A DNA stretch of 64,000 bases from Strigamia acuminata (taxonomy: Eukaryota > Arthropoda > Chilopoda > Geophilomorpha > Linotaeniidae): assembly GCA_949358305.1 (NCBI GenBank), contig OX442314.1, positions 13,261,060 to 13,325,059 on the forward strand. Reading direction: 5' to 3'. Both the position numbers and the translations under genes were made by a program. Under the pieces are notes generated by a model. That model had not been told where the DNA came from. It saw only the letters and a program-made list of their open reading frames with translations, and searched no databases. Positions 51,202 through 62,254 of the stretch are shown here, in pieces; positions within the stretch are counted from its first letter, which is position 1; every line of letters starts with the position of its first letter.

Positions 51202-51541
51202 TTAACGGCGAGAATTTCGAGAAGTTCGAGAAGTTCGAGAAGTTCGAGAATTGTGAGGAGAACTAAAAATGTAAAATAATAAATTATTTTTTATAATCTA
51301 ACTTAGTGACAATAAAAACTATATTTCATTAATTAATATACGTGTACTTATTATAACGGCCGGCAGTTTGCGGAATGAAATACAGAAAGATCAGCAAGCA
51401 GATGAATGGTATAATTAATAAATTAAATGAAAATTGAAGTAGACCGAGAATAATAGATTGCAATAGCCCGGTAACAACAGATTTCACTAGCAAGAAAATT
51501 GAAGAAATTATACCAAGCGGCGATTCATATCGCATGTCCAT
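51202..51541 (-). CDS. Small membrane protein ORF 1 (84 aa)
   Basis: Two exons, 51348-51541 and 51202-51262, joined in phase 2 (AA|T); 84 aa from the ATG at 51541. It has two hydrophobic segments: residues about 9-33, then residues about 38-58 with LLIIPFICLLIFLYF. The tail is an Arg/Ser/Thr run (SRTSRTSRTSRNSRR) encoded by a 9-bp tandem repeat. Upstream DNA (51542-51860) is a remnant of the neighbouring J-domain array. The similarity to ORFs 2-4 is weakest here and rests mainly on the IIP step, the intron position and phase, and the adjacency. Family unknown. Confidence 0.62.
51216..51251. repeat. 9-bp tandem repeat coding the ORF 1 tail
   Basis: About four copies of AGTTCGAGA (complement TCTCGAACT). 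In the ORF 1 frame each copy codes Ser-Arg-Thr, so the length of the basic tail can change by whole triplets of residues. Confidence 0.8.
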
Positions 51542-51559
51542 ACAGGGATCAGATGAAAG

Positions 51560-51860
51560 GTTTTAAATTCCAAAATATATAAAATCTGCTTAACTTCATG
51601 ATTAAAAAGCCTGAAAATTTAACATTGTCATAAAATGTTGTTGAAATTTAAAATGTAAAGCAACGAATAGTCAAAAAATAGAGCAAGAGGGAGCTGTAAA
51701 CAATGTGAATAACAATGTCATGATTCTTAACTCATTAATGTATCATATGAATAATTGTCACTTGAACAGATATCACATTTTTATTATTGGCGGTATAACT
51801 TACATTGAAATAAAAAAGAAATGAAATGAGGAGGAGGAAGTGGGTAAACAAAGATGCAGG
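51560..51860 (-). pseudogene. J-array unit 0, J gene deleted
   Basis: 51560-51832 matches the 3' flank of the J-domain genes (52830-53105, 56520-56790, 61880-62160). At GAAATGAAATGA it then jumps directly to GGAGGAGGAAG and TAAACAAAGATGCAGG, which is the 5' end of the unit (compare 55490-55535). The about 2.4-kb gene body between these points is missing. It lies just upstream of small membrane ORF 1 on the same strand. Confidence 0.75.
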
Positions 51861-53191
51861 TCACCGATCATTTCAATTCTTGGAGTGACAATAAACGGAT
51901 TTTAGCAAGTATGTGACAACTCATTTTAGCAAATTAAAATTAGACGATGACAATGTCCTCCAAAACTTCAATTTGACCACAGGGAACAAGAGATATTCAT
52001 CAAATCCAACAGGAAATGTCTGCGATTTTTTCCAAGGTCGGCACCCTTTTTTATGGTCCGGTGACCCTTTTCCCAAGACTCACAAGAGGATTCAAAACCA
52101 ATTAGCAGTAGTGCATTTGCCAGACTTGACGTCGCGAGTTTCATGCCAACTTCTTTCTTTGCATAAAAAATACATAAAATTATGTGAAAAGAATTATGCA
52201 CGCACAATGATGTATACAAAAGTAGATGAATTTCTATCGTAACATCTCATCAATATCAGGAAGGATATTTTATACGGAAATGTTGAAATAATGATGATTC
52301 AGAGCATCTTTGGCAGTAAATACGAATAAATATACTGGGTATACGAATACATAGTCGGGTCGTAAACCAAGGTATGCTCCAAGAAGTGACTCTTTTCTGC
52401 TAGGTGTCTTTATGTGGGATCGGAGAGGGAGAACAAATATGCAGTTTGCAGGTCACCTGCATTTAAATGACAATCAAGGGATTATAACAGACATGTGAGT
52501 AAACTCTTTTCGAAAAGCAAAATGAGAGATAATAACAGGTCCTCTAAAAAAATCAAATTTAACCAGATGAAACAAACGAGATAAACAAAAACAAAAAGTG
52601 ACTGCCGGTTTTGTCCAAGGTCGGCACCCCAAGGGTCCAAGGCTCATAAGAGGATTAAAACCTAATTGACCACCAAACAAATTGAAATACTCGAACAAAT
52701 ACCGCAAATTTTTATTTTAAAGATTATATAAAAAATGGAGCAAGAGAGAGAGAGAGCAATAAACGATGTGATAAATCTCAATCCATTAATATGTCAATTC
52801 CACACAGGAATCTGTAAAAGGCTTCAAATTCGAAAATATATAAAATCGTCTGCCTAACTCCGTGATTAAAATGTCTGAAAATCTAATGTTGTCGTAAAAT
52901 GTTATTAAAATTTAAAATGTAAAGCGACGAATTATAAAAAAAATATTTAAAAAATAGAGCAAGAGGGAGCTCTAAATGTGAATAACAATGTCATGATTCT
53001 CAACTCATTAATATATATCGTATGAATAATTGTCACTTGAACAGATATCACATTTTTATTATTGGCAGTATACAATGAAATTAAAAAGAAATGAAATGAA
53101 TTATGGTCTTCTCTCGCTTCTCGAAATATGGAAATTCGAATCTAACTCTAAATTATCACAGGCTTACTCTTTAATTTCCTTCCAGAGAAAG

Positions 53192-55467
53192 TCAATTCTC
53201 TAACCACTGCATCCAAACATAACAAATATGATCATAATCATCCGAATCTCGTTAAAAAGAATTGAAGTTTACCTTGTGAAGACGACTTAAAGTTCGACTC
53301 AACGCTTCCGCCAACATCTCATCCGCATCTATCAATATCGGTTTATTTCCTAAAACCAAGTGAGACGTCATTTTTGTAAATTTGCTGAAACAGAAGGAAA
53401 AGAGAACGCTTATTAACCATGAATCATATTTAATGTTAAAATTAAATTACTAGGAAATCAATTGACGACTTACAATAAATGCAAATCGAAATAGATCATT
53501 TGAAAGTCTAGACAGATTGAAACTCATCTTGATGTAATGTAATTGTGTAACAGGGTTGATGAGTTTCTTAGCCCGAGATGTCGTTGAAGTACACAAGTCA
53601 CGAATTGAATTTCTCAATTGATACATTTCTCGAAATGCGACTTGGTTAGTGCCCAACACGGACACATCCACTAGGATCCGTTTCATCTCTTGAAACAAGA
53701 AATTTGAAGCCAACATGAAAATCGAACAAACCATGGTCGAATCGTGTAAATTCGTACATAAATCAATGTAATGTAAAGCTGAAGCGACGTTAATGCTTTT
53801 GCCACTCCGTCTCGCTCTATCATACGTCAAGGGTGAACAGCTGTTAAGATGATTGCAATATTCATAATTAGCGGGAATGAGTACATCGTTGACAGTGACT
53901 TCTTCAGCTAAGCTAGCAATCATGGCTTTGATGTGTTTCGCGTAAAGCAAAGAAGCGACGGCAGAGTGCACTTCTTCACTTGGTAATAACATTACGGCAT
54001 TTTGGAAAGCTTTTAGTGATGCTTTATAATTCCTTTTATACCCAAAATAATGGCCCTTCAATATGAGGAGTGCAGCATCAAATCGAAGTAGATAGCTTCC
54101 ATTTCCACATTCTTTGATTATGGATATATCCTTAAACATCTCTCTCTCGATTGACATTCTGTCGTAGATCTCCCTTATTACGCTATCTCCATATTTGCGA
54201 AAGTGGCCCGATATTTTCTTCAAATATCCATCTTTATTTGCACAGAAGTCGTGCATCCAACCGCGTAAAACTTTAACTGTCTGCGAAAAATATAATTTGA
54301 AATGTATATTTTGTTTTTATTAGCACTTGCACTTGTCGATCAATCTTACCTCATCTTCACTCTGTCTAAGGGAACTGAACACTGCAGTTTTCCACTCCAC
54401 GTTTCTCAAATCTACGCAAAATTGTTCGATGTGTTCAAAGACGCTCTTATAAATTTTGCCATTATCAAAATTATCAACAAAATTTAAAGTATGGAACTCG
54501 TTGATCCATTCGTGGAATCTTCGTTGAAAAATTTCCGACAGTTTTTCGCCTCTTTTCAATCCCGTAAAAATCGTCTCTCTGTTTGCACCGTACTTATAAT
54601 CGTATTCCGCCCGATTTGCCGGATCGAATAGCGTGATTTTGGCTTTGTTTAAATTTTTCATCCACTCTTCACTTCCTCCCTTGTCTGGATGCGCCATTCT
54701 AGCCATAATCCGCCATGCGCTCCTAATCTCCGTAAATGTGGCGTCGCTTCGAACGCCAAGTAGAGCGTACAAGTCTATATCGTCACTTGTTTCGGACATT
54801 ATATTTTTGCAATCTGAAATGCAAATTATATAATTCAATCACTGTACCAATCAACGTGTAATCAACTTAAGTTCATTTTTTTAAATAAATAAATTACGAT
54901 TCTATCTGCACCCTAACTTGTAAGTAAAATAAAGATACCATCTCTATTTTCGCAAATTTTAAAACTATTCGTCCGCAATATGACAATTTCTTGATTTCGA
55001 CTCTTGTTTCACACAGCAAAATATAAAATATAAATAATATAAATAATAAATTTACTTTATTTATCTACGTATACCGGTGATCAAGTTTAATTCATTTTTT
55101 TGGCGTATAAATAAATTGAGATTTTTTTTACAGGCTAAGTAAAAGAAAAAAAAATCTTTCAGTTTTCTATTTTTAAGAAATGTAAAACCACGGCTCGTGG
55201 TAACACCATCAGTCAACACCATAACAATTTCTTTTGATTAATTTTACATAACACCGCAATAAATTCATTATTTCTTCAATCACCGATCTCAAAGAGTTAA
55301 TCCAAAAATCTAAATAATTTGAAATACTACCACTTACTCTTAACCTCGGTGCATTCGACAAGTTTCTCACAGAAGTGACTTCTTTTTCTCCTCTCTACAG
55401 TAGTCTCTTTGTTCACGGATGTGACGTCATTCCCATTAGCTAGAACCGAAGACGCATGCTCGCGCAT
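53192..55467 (-). CDS. J-domain (Hsp40) protein, array copy A, intact
   Basis: Putative Hsp70 co-chaperone. Exons 55338-55467, 54350-54813, 53451-54280, 53273-53384 and 53192-53206 join with agreeing phases into 516 aa. Residues about 57-120 are a J domain (LYALLGV, HPD motif at 85-87 in AHPDKGG, then LFDPANRAEYDYKY). After a helical region, exon 3 holds a TPR-like helix pair (KGHYFGYKRNYKASLKAF) and a long helical stretch of no known family. The protein ends WLEN. The start is taken as the ATG at 55467. The frame continues upstream through a poly-Leu stretch, but only from a TTG. An ATG inside exon 2 (54800) could give a shorter form. A poly(A) signal lies near 53058. The third exon junction uses GTAATTT (TA|C, Tyr). 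Confidence 0.8.
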
Positions 55468-56882
55468 GCTGAAGACGTGTCCATAAGATAGGAGGAGGAG
55501 GAGGAGGAGGAGGAGAGTAAACAAAGATGCAGGTGACCGGTCATTTCAATTCTTGGAGAGACAATAAACGGATTTTAGCAAGTATGTGACAACTCATTTT
55601 AGCAAATTAAAATTAGACGATGACAATGTCCTCCAAAACTTCAATTTCTCCAGAGGGAACAAGAGATATTCATCAAAGCCAACAGCAAATATCTGCTATT
55701 TTTTCCAAGGTCCGGTGACCCTTTTCCCAAGACTCACAAGAGGATTTAAAACCTATTAGCAGTAGTGCATTTGCCAGACTTGACGTCGCGAGTTTCCTTC
55801 AATAGAATGATCATGCCAACTTCTTTCTTCGCATAAAATAAAAATAAAATTATATGAAAAGAATTATGTACGCACAAAGATATATACAAAAGTATAGATG
55901 AATTTCTATCGTAACATCTCATCAATATCAGGAAGGATATTTTGTACGGTAATGTTGAAATAATGATGATTCAGAGCATCTTTGGCATAGTAAATACGAA
56001 TATATATACTGGGTATACGAATACATAGTCGGGTCGTAAACCAAGGTATGCTCCAAGAAGTGACTCTTTTCTGCTTGGTGTCTTTATGTGGGATCGGAGA
56101 GGGAGAACAAATATGCAGTTTGCAGGTCACCTGCATTTGAATGACAATCAAGGGATTATAACAGACATGTGAGTAAACTCTTTTCGAAAAGCAAAATGAG
56201 AGATAATAACAGGTCCTCTAAAAAAATCAAATTTGACTAGATGAAACAAACGAGATAAACAAAAACAGAAAGTGACTGCCGGTTTTGTCCAAGGTCGGCA
56301 CCCCAAGGGTCCAAGGCTCATAAGAGGATTAAAACCTAATTGACCACCAAACAAATTGAAATACTCGAACAAATACCGCAAATTTTTATTTTAAAGATTA
56401 TATAAAAAATGGAGCAAGAGAGAGAGAGCAATAAACGATGTGATAAATCTCAATCCATTAATACGCGAATAATTAATTGTCAATTCCATACAGGCATCTG
56501 TAAAAGGCTTCAAATTCGAAAATATATAAAATCGTCTGCCTAACTCCGTGATTAAAATGTCTGAAAATCTAATATTGTCGTATAAAATGTTATTAAAATT
56601 TAAAATGTAAAGCAACGAATTATAAAAAAAATATTTAAAAAATAGAGCAAGAGGGAGCTCTAAATGTGAATAACAATGTCATGATTCTCAACTCATTAAT
56701 ATATCATATGAATAATTGTCACTTGAACAGATATCACATTTTTATTATTGGCAGTACTGTATACATTGAAATTAAAAAGAAATGAAATGAATTATGGTCT
56801 TCTCTCGCTTCTCGAAATATGGAAATTCGAATCTAACTCTGAATTATCACAGGCTTACTCTTTAATTTCCTTCCAGAGAAAG

Positions 56883-59166
56883 TCAATTCTCTAACCACTG
56901 CATCCAAACATAACAAATAAGATCATAATCATCCGAATCTCTATAAAAAGAATTGAAGTTTACCTTGTGAAGACGACTTAAAGTTCGACTCAACGCTTCC
57001 GCTAACATCTCATCCGCACCTTCCAATATCGGTTTATTTCCTAAAACCAAGTGAGACGTCATTTTTGTAAATTTGCTGAAAAGAGAACGCTCATTAACCA
57101 TAAATCATATTTAATGTTAAAATTAAATTACCACGAATTCAATTGACGACTTGCAATAAATGCAGATCGAAATAGATCATTTGAAAGTCTAGACAGATTG
57201 AAACTCATCTTGATGTAATGTAATTGTGTAACAGGGTGGATGAGTTTCTTAGCCCGAGATGTAGTTGAAATACACAAGTCACGAATTGAATTTCTCAATT
57301 GATACATTTCTCGAAATGCGACTTGGTTAGTGCCCGACACGGACACATCCACTAGGATCCGTTTCATCTCTTGAAACAAGAAATTTGAAGCCAACATGGA
57401 AACCGAACAAACCATGGTCGAATCGTGTAAATTCGTACATACATCAATGTAATGCAAAGCGGCAGCGACGTTTATGCTCTTACCACTCCGTATCGCTGTA
57501 TCATACGTCGAGGGTGAGCATTTAAGATGATTGCAATAATCGTAATTAGCGGGATAGAGTACATCGTTGACAGTGACTTCTTCAGCTAAGCTAGCAATCA
57601 TGGCGTTGATGTGTCTCGAATAAAGCAAAGAAGCGACGGCAGAGTGCACTTCTTCACTTGGTAACAACATTACGGCATCTTGGAAAGCTTCAAGTGATGC
57701 TTTATAATTACTTTCATACCCCAAATAATGGCCCTTCAATAAGAGTAGTGCAGCATCAAATCAAAGTAGATAACTTCCGTTTCCAAATTCTTTGAATATG
57801 GACATATCCTTTAATATCTCTCTCTTATTTCTCATTCTGTCGTAGAGCTGCCTTATTACACTATTTGTATATCCATATTCGTGAAAGAAGTCCGATATTT
57901 TCTTCAAATATCCATCTTTATTTGCACAGAAGTCATGCATCCAACCGCGTAAAACTTTAACTGCCTGCGAAATATATAATTTGAAATGTGTATTACCGGT
58001 ATGTTTTTATTAGCACTTGCACTTGTCGATCAATCTTACCTCTTCTTCACTCTGTTTAAGGGAACCGGACCCTGCTGTTTTCCACTGCACGTTTGTCAAA
58101 TCTACGCATAATTGTTCGATGTGTTCAAAGACGCTTTTATAAATTTTGCCATCATCAAAATTGTCAACAAAATTGAAAGTATGGAACTCGTTGATCCATT
58201 CGTCGAATCGCTTTTGAAACATTTCCGACAGTTTTTCGCCTTTTTTCATTCCCGCGAAAATCGTATGTTTGTTTGCATCGTACTTATAATCGTATTCCGC
58301 CCGATTTGCCGGATCGAACAGCGTGATTTTAGCTTTGTTTAAATTTTTCATCCACTCTTCACTTCCTCCCTTGTCTGGATGCGCCGTTAACACCATAATC
58401 CGCCATGCCTTCTTAATCTCCGTAAATGTGGCGTCGCTTCGAACGCCAAGTAGAGCGTACAAGTCTATATCGTCACTTGTTTCGGACATTATACGGTATT
58501 TATGCAATCTGAAATGCAAATTATATAATTCAATCATTGTACCAATCAACGTGTAATCAACTTAAGTTCATTTTTTTAAATAAATAAATTACGATTCTAT
58601 CTGCACCATAACTTGTAAGTAAAATAAAGATACCGTGTCTATTTTCCCGAATTGTAAAACTATTCGTCCGCAATATGACAATTTCTTTCGATTTCGACTC
58701 TTGTTTTACACAGCAAAATATAAAATATAAATAATGTAAATAATATATTTACTTTATTTACCTGCGTATACCGGTGATCAAGTTTAATTCATTTTTTTGG
58801 CGTATAAATAAATTGAGATTTTTTTTACAGGCTAACTTGTAAGTAAAAGAAAAAAAAATCTTTCAGTTTTCTATTTTTAAGAAATGTAAAACCACGGCTC
58901 CTGGTAACACCATCAGTCAAAATCATAACAATTTCTTTTGATTAATTTTACATAACACCGCAATAAATTCATTATTTCTTCAATCACCGATCTCAAAGAG
59001 TTGATCCAAAAATCTAAATAATTTGAAATACTACCACTTACCCTTAACCTTGGTGCATTCAACAAGTTTCTCACAGAAGTGACTTCTTTTTCTCCTCTCT
59101 AGTCTCTTTGTTCACGGATGTGACGTCATTCCCACTAGCTAGAACCGAAGACGCATGCTCGCGCAT
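56883..59166 (-). pseudogene. J-domain gene, array copy B, broken
   Basis: Same exon layout as copy A. Exon 1 has a 5-nt deletion that shifts the frame, so it ends after KKKSLL. The start of exon 2 carries an extra 5 nt with an in-frame TAA before the internal ATG. In exon 3 a CGA codon of copy A has become TGA (57761-57763). After that the frame stays open for about 200 codons (57128-57763) and the last two exons (down to 56883) are intact. Using the exon 2 ATG, copy B could still make a J domain of about 225 residues ending SYLL. It may be a recent pseudogene or a truncated-product gene. Confidence 0.72.
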
Positions 59167-59373
59167 GCTGAAGACGTGTCCATAAGATAGGAGGAGGAGG
59201 AGGAGGAGAGTAAACAAAGATGCAGGTGACCGGTCATTCCAATTCTTGGAGTGACAATAAACGGAATTTAGCAAGTATGTGACAACTAATTTTAGCAAAT
59301 TAAAATTAGACGATGACAATGTCCTCCAAAACTTCAATTTGACCAGAGGGAACAAGAAATATTCATCAAAGCC

Positions 59374-61035
59374 TGTGGTGATCTCAATATATTTCACCAC
59401 TTAGGAGATGAATTTATTTGTCTCTTAATTAATTTGGCTTGGCACACACCAAGTCAAATCATGTGACCAAGGGGAGGAAACTTCCCTAGGCACATATCAC
59501 CCCAGGTTGGCCGGGGTAAAAACGGTAATTAACCGTTATGGTGCAATAATCCGTTGTTGCACCATTTTTAGCTAATTGCCGCAATTTCGAAGCGTGCCGG
59601 GCTCACGCCCGCGCTTTGAACGGGACTCTTGATCAAAACTTACAACCCACAACATCACTGCTTTCTGCTCTGCCAAAAGTATTGATAGTGGAACGTATTT
59701 TTGATTCAAGACCTTTGCTTTCTTGCACCAACTGTGCAGGAACAGCTTTACCGCGTTTGCGTGAATTAGCCGTCGCTAATTTACGCCTTGTCGTCTCGAG
59801 AAGGAGGGAAGCCCGCCCGACGTGAACCACCGCCATCGCGAACGCGCGAACGTTCGCCATCGTCGTCGTACGCCGAACGGAAGACTCGCGTGAACCATCG
59901 TCCCGAGTTACGAGGACCATCGTACGTGAGTTTCGAGTGGAGGAAGATAGTCGCCATCTTCCTAACAACAAGTGATGTTGTTAAGCACGCTTTGTCGTGC
60001 TTTTTCATCACGTGCAACAATAGTTGTACGATTTTCCGTATTTAATCTCTTTATTATTCATTATTATTGTATAACCGATAAATAAAAGATATTGTGCTTT
60101 TAGACTTCTAAACCTGATGTTTAGAGTTAAACTTCTAAACCTGATGTTTAGAGAGTCTCTTGAAACGGTTCTGTCCGTCTGTCTGTCCGTCTGTACGCAT
60201 CCATATCTCAAAATCTATAGCAGGTGAAGACAAACGGATAACGGCAATAAATTCAGCGTACCTGTATTGGTATCCTAGGATCTTTCCAAAAATTTCCGAC
60301 CTCCGGTTGAATTAATAAACCGGTTTTAGTGCATTTTAGACTTCTAAACTCTATGTTTAGAAAGTCTTATGAAACGGTCATGTCCGTCCGTCCGTCTGTC
60401 GACAACGATTCCGCAAAAACTACCGCAGCTAGAGCCAAACGGACAACGGCATTAAATCCAGCATACTTATATTAGTATCCTAAGATATTTTCAGATTTCT
60501 CCGACCTCCGGTTGAATTAATAAACCGGTTTTAGTGCACTTTTAGCGGTGAATTTCATGAAAATTACGGAAATGACGTCATCATGACGACGTCATTTCCG
60601 TAATTTTCATGGAATAGACTTGGGACAGACGGAAAACGGAAAACGGGAAACGGGAAATTATAACGACGGAAATGCGAAGCTAATGAAACGTTCGTTGTAC
60701 GCGATTGGTTTACATCCCGGCGCCGGCGTATTACGCGCATTTGGCGGCGTTCTGGGCGAAGAAGCTTTTGAATGATTTAATTGCGAAATTGGTTGTTTTG
60801 TGTCATTAATTTATTATTATTATTTTTTTAAGTAGGGGCAGGGTTTAGAAGTCTCATATGTAATGCTTCCCTGCATTACAAATGTTTACTTGTTTATTGA
60901 TAAAACTGTCTATTTTATTTCCTAACTTAACCCTAGATAATTTAGGCCGCTTGATATAAGTCCTTCGTGGCATTCAACTGCGGTATTCTGGTTTATTTAT
61001 TAGAAATTTACCAGATAAAATCCGGATTGCAGCAC
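59374..61035. mobile_element. Solo-LTR-like insertion in unit C
   Basis: The flanks CATCAAAGCC and AACAGCAAATATCTGC are continuous in unit B (around 55670-55690), so the insertion site is exact. The insert starts TGTGGTGATC and ends GCAGCA(C), with GCC repeated on both sides (target duplication of 3-4 bp). It contains AATAAA near 60080, several copies of an ACTTCTAAAC...GTTTAGA motif followed by TGTCCGTC runs, two copies of a CCGACCTCCGGTTGAATTAA block (60297 and 60509), and a long palindrome at 60556. No protein domain is encoded. The TG...CA ends favour a solo LTR of 1.66 kb, but another non-autonomous class is possible. Confidence 0.65.
60556..60611. repeat. 24-bp perfect inverted repeat with 8-nt loop
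   Basis: The arms 60556-60579 and 60588-60611 are exact complements, separated by ATCATGAC. Each arm ends in GACGTC at the centre, so each side carries a TGACGTC half related to the CRE motif (TGACGTCA). It lies within the insertion at 59374-61035. Confidence 0.9.
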
Positions 61036-62254
61036 GCCAACAGCAAATATCTGCTATTTTTTCCAAGGTCCGGTGACCCTTTTCCCAAGACGGACAAGAG
61101 GATTTAAAACCAATTAGCAGTAGTGCATTTGCCAGACTTGACGTCGCGAGTTTCCTTCAATGGAATGATCATGCCAACTTCTTTCTTCGCATAAAAAATA
61201 CATAAAATTATGTGAAAAGAATTATGCACGCACAAAGATATATACAAAAGTAGATGAATTTCTATCGTAACATCTCATCAATATTAGGAAGGATCAGGTA
61301 AAAATTTTCGATTTTTTATACGGTAATGTTGAAAAAATGATGATTCAGAGCATCTTTGGCAGTAATACGAATAAATATACTGTATATACGAATACAGAGT
61401 CGGATCGTAAACGAAGGTTTGCTCCAAGAAGTGACTCTTTTCTGCTAGATGTCTTTATGGGGGATCGGAGAGGGAGAACAAACATGCAGTTTGCAGGTCA
61501 ATTGCATTTGAATGACAATCAAGGGATTATGACAGTCATGTGAGTAAACTCATTCTAAAAAGCAAAATGAGAGATATAAATAACAGGTCCTCTAAAAAAA
61601 TCAAATTTGACCAGATGAAACAAACAAGATAAACAAAAACAGAAAGTGACTGCCGGTTTTGTCCAAGGTCGGCACCCCAAGGGTCCAAGGCTCATAAGAG
61701 GATTAAAACCTAATTGACCACCAAACAAATTGAAATACTCGAACAAATACCGCAGATTTTCATTTTAAAGATTATATAAAAAATGGAGCAAGAGAGAGAG
61801 CAATAAACGATGTGATAAATCTCAACCCATTAATATGCGAATAATTAATTGTCAATTCCATACAGGCATCTGTAAAAGGCTTCAAATTCGAAAATATATA
61901 AAATCGTCTGCCTAACTCCGTGATTAAAATGTCTGAAAATCTAATATTGTCGTATAAAATGTTATTAAAATTTAAAATGTAAAGCAACGAATTATAAAAA
62001 AAATATTTAAAAAATAGAGCAAGAGGGAGCTCTAAATGTGAATAACAATGTCATGATTCTCAACTCATTAATATATCATATGAATAATTGTCACTTGAAC
62101 AGATATCACATTTTTATTATTGGCAGTACTGTATACATTGAAATTAAAAAGAAATGAAATGAATTATGGTCTTCTCTCGCTTCTCGAAATATGGAAATTC
62201 GAATCTAACTCTGAATTATCACAGGCTTACTCTTTAATTTCCTTCCAGAGAAAG

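Noticed and set aside
51913-52242. 109-codon plus-strand ORF in the J array
   Set aside because: It opens without ATG, and the equivalent frames in units B and C are broken by indels, so it is not conserved as coding.
54350-54813. HPDKGG in the J domain as a sign of viral large-T-like origin
   Set aside because: HPDKGG also occurs in cellular J proteins such as Pam18/TIM14; the rest of the protein and its introns show nothing viral.
57128-57763. Selenocysteine or programmed readthrough at the shared TGA of J copies B and C
   Set aside because: Copy A has Arg (CGA), a single transition away, and no selenocysteine element was recognised; a nonsense mutation spread by conversion is simpler.
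59616-60045. Overlapping ORFs on both strands in the solo-LTR-like insert
   Set aside because: No similarity to Gag, Pol or Env motifs, and mutually antisense; consistent with a non-coding LTR.
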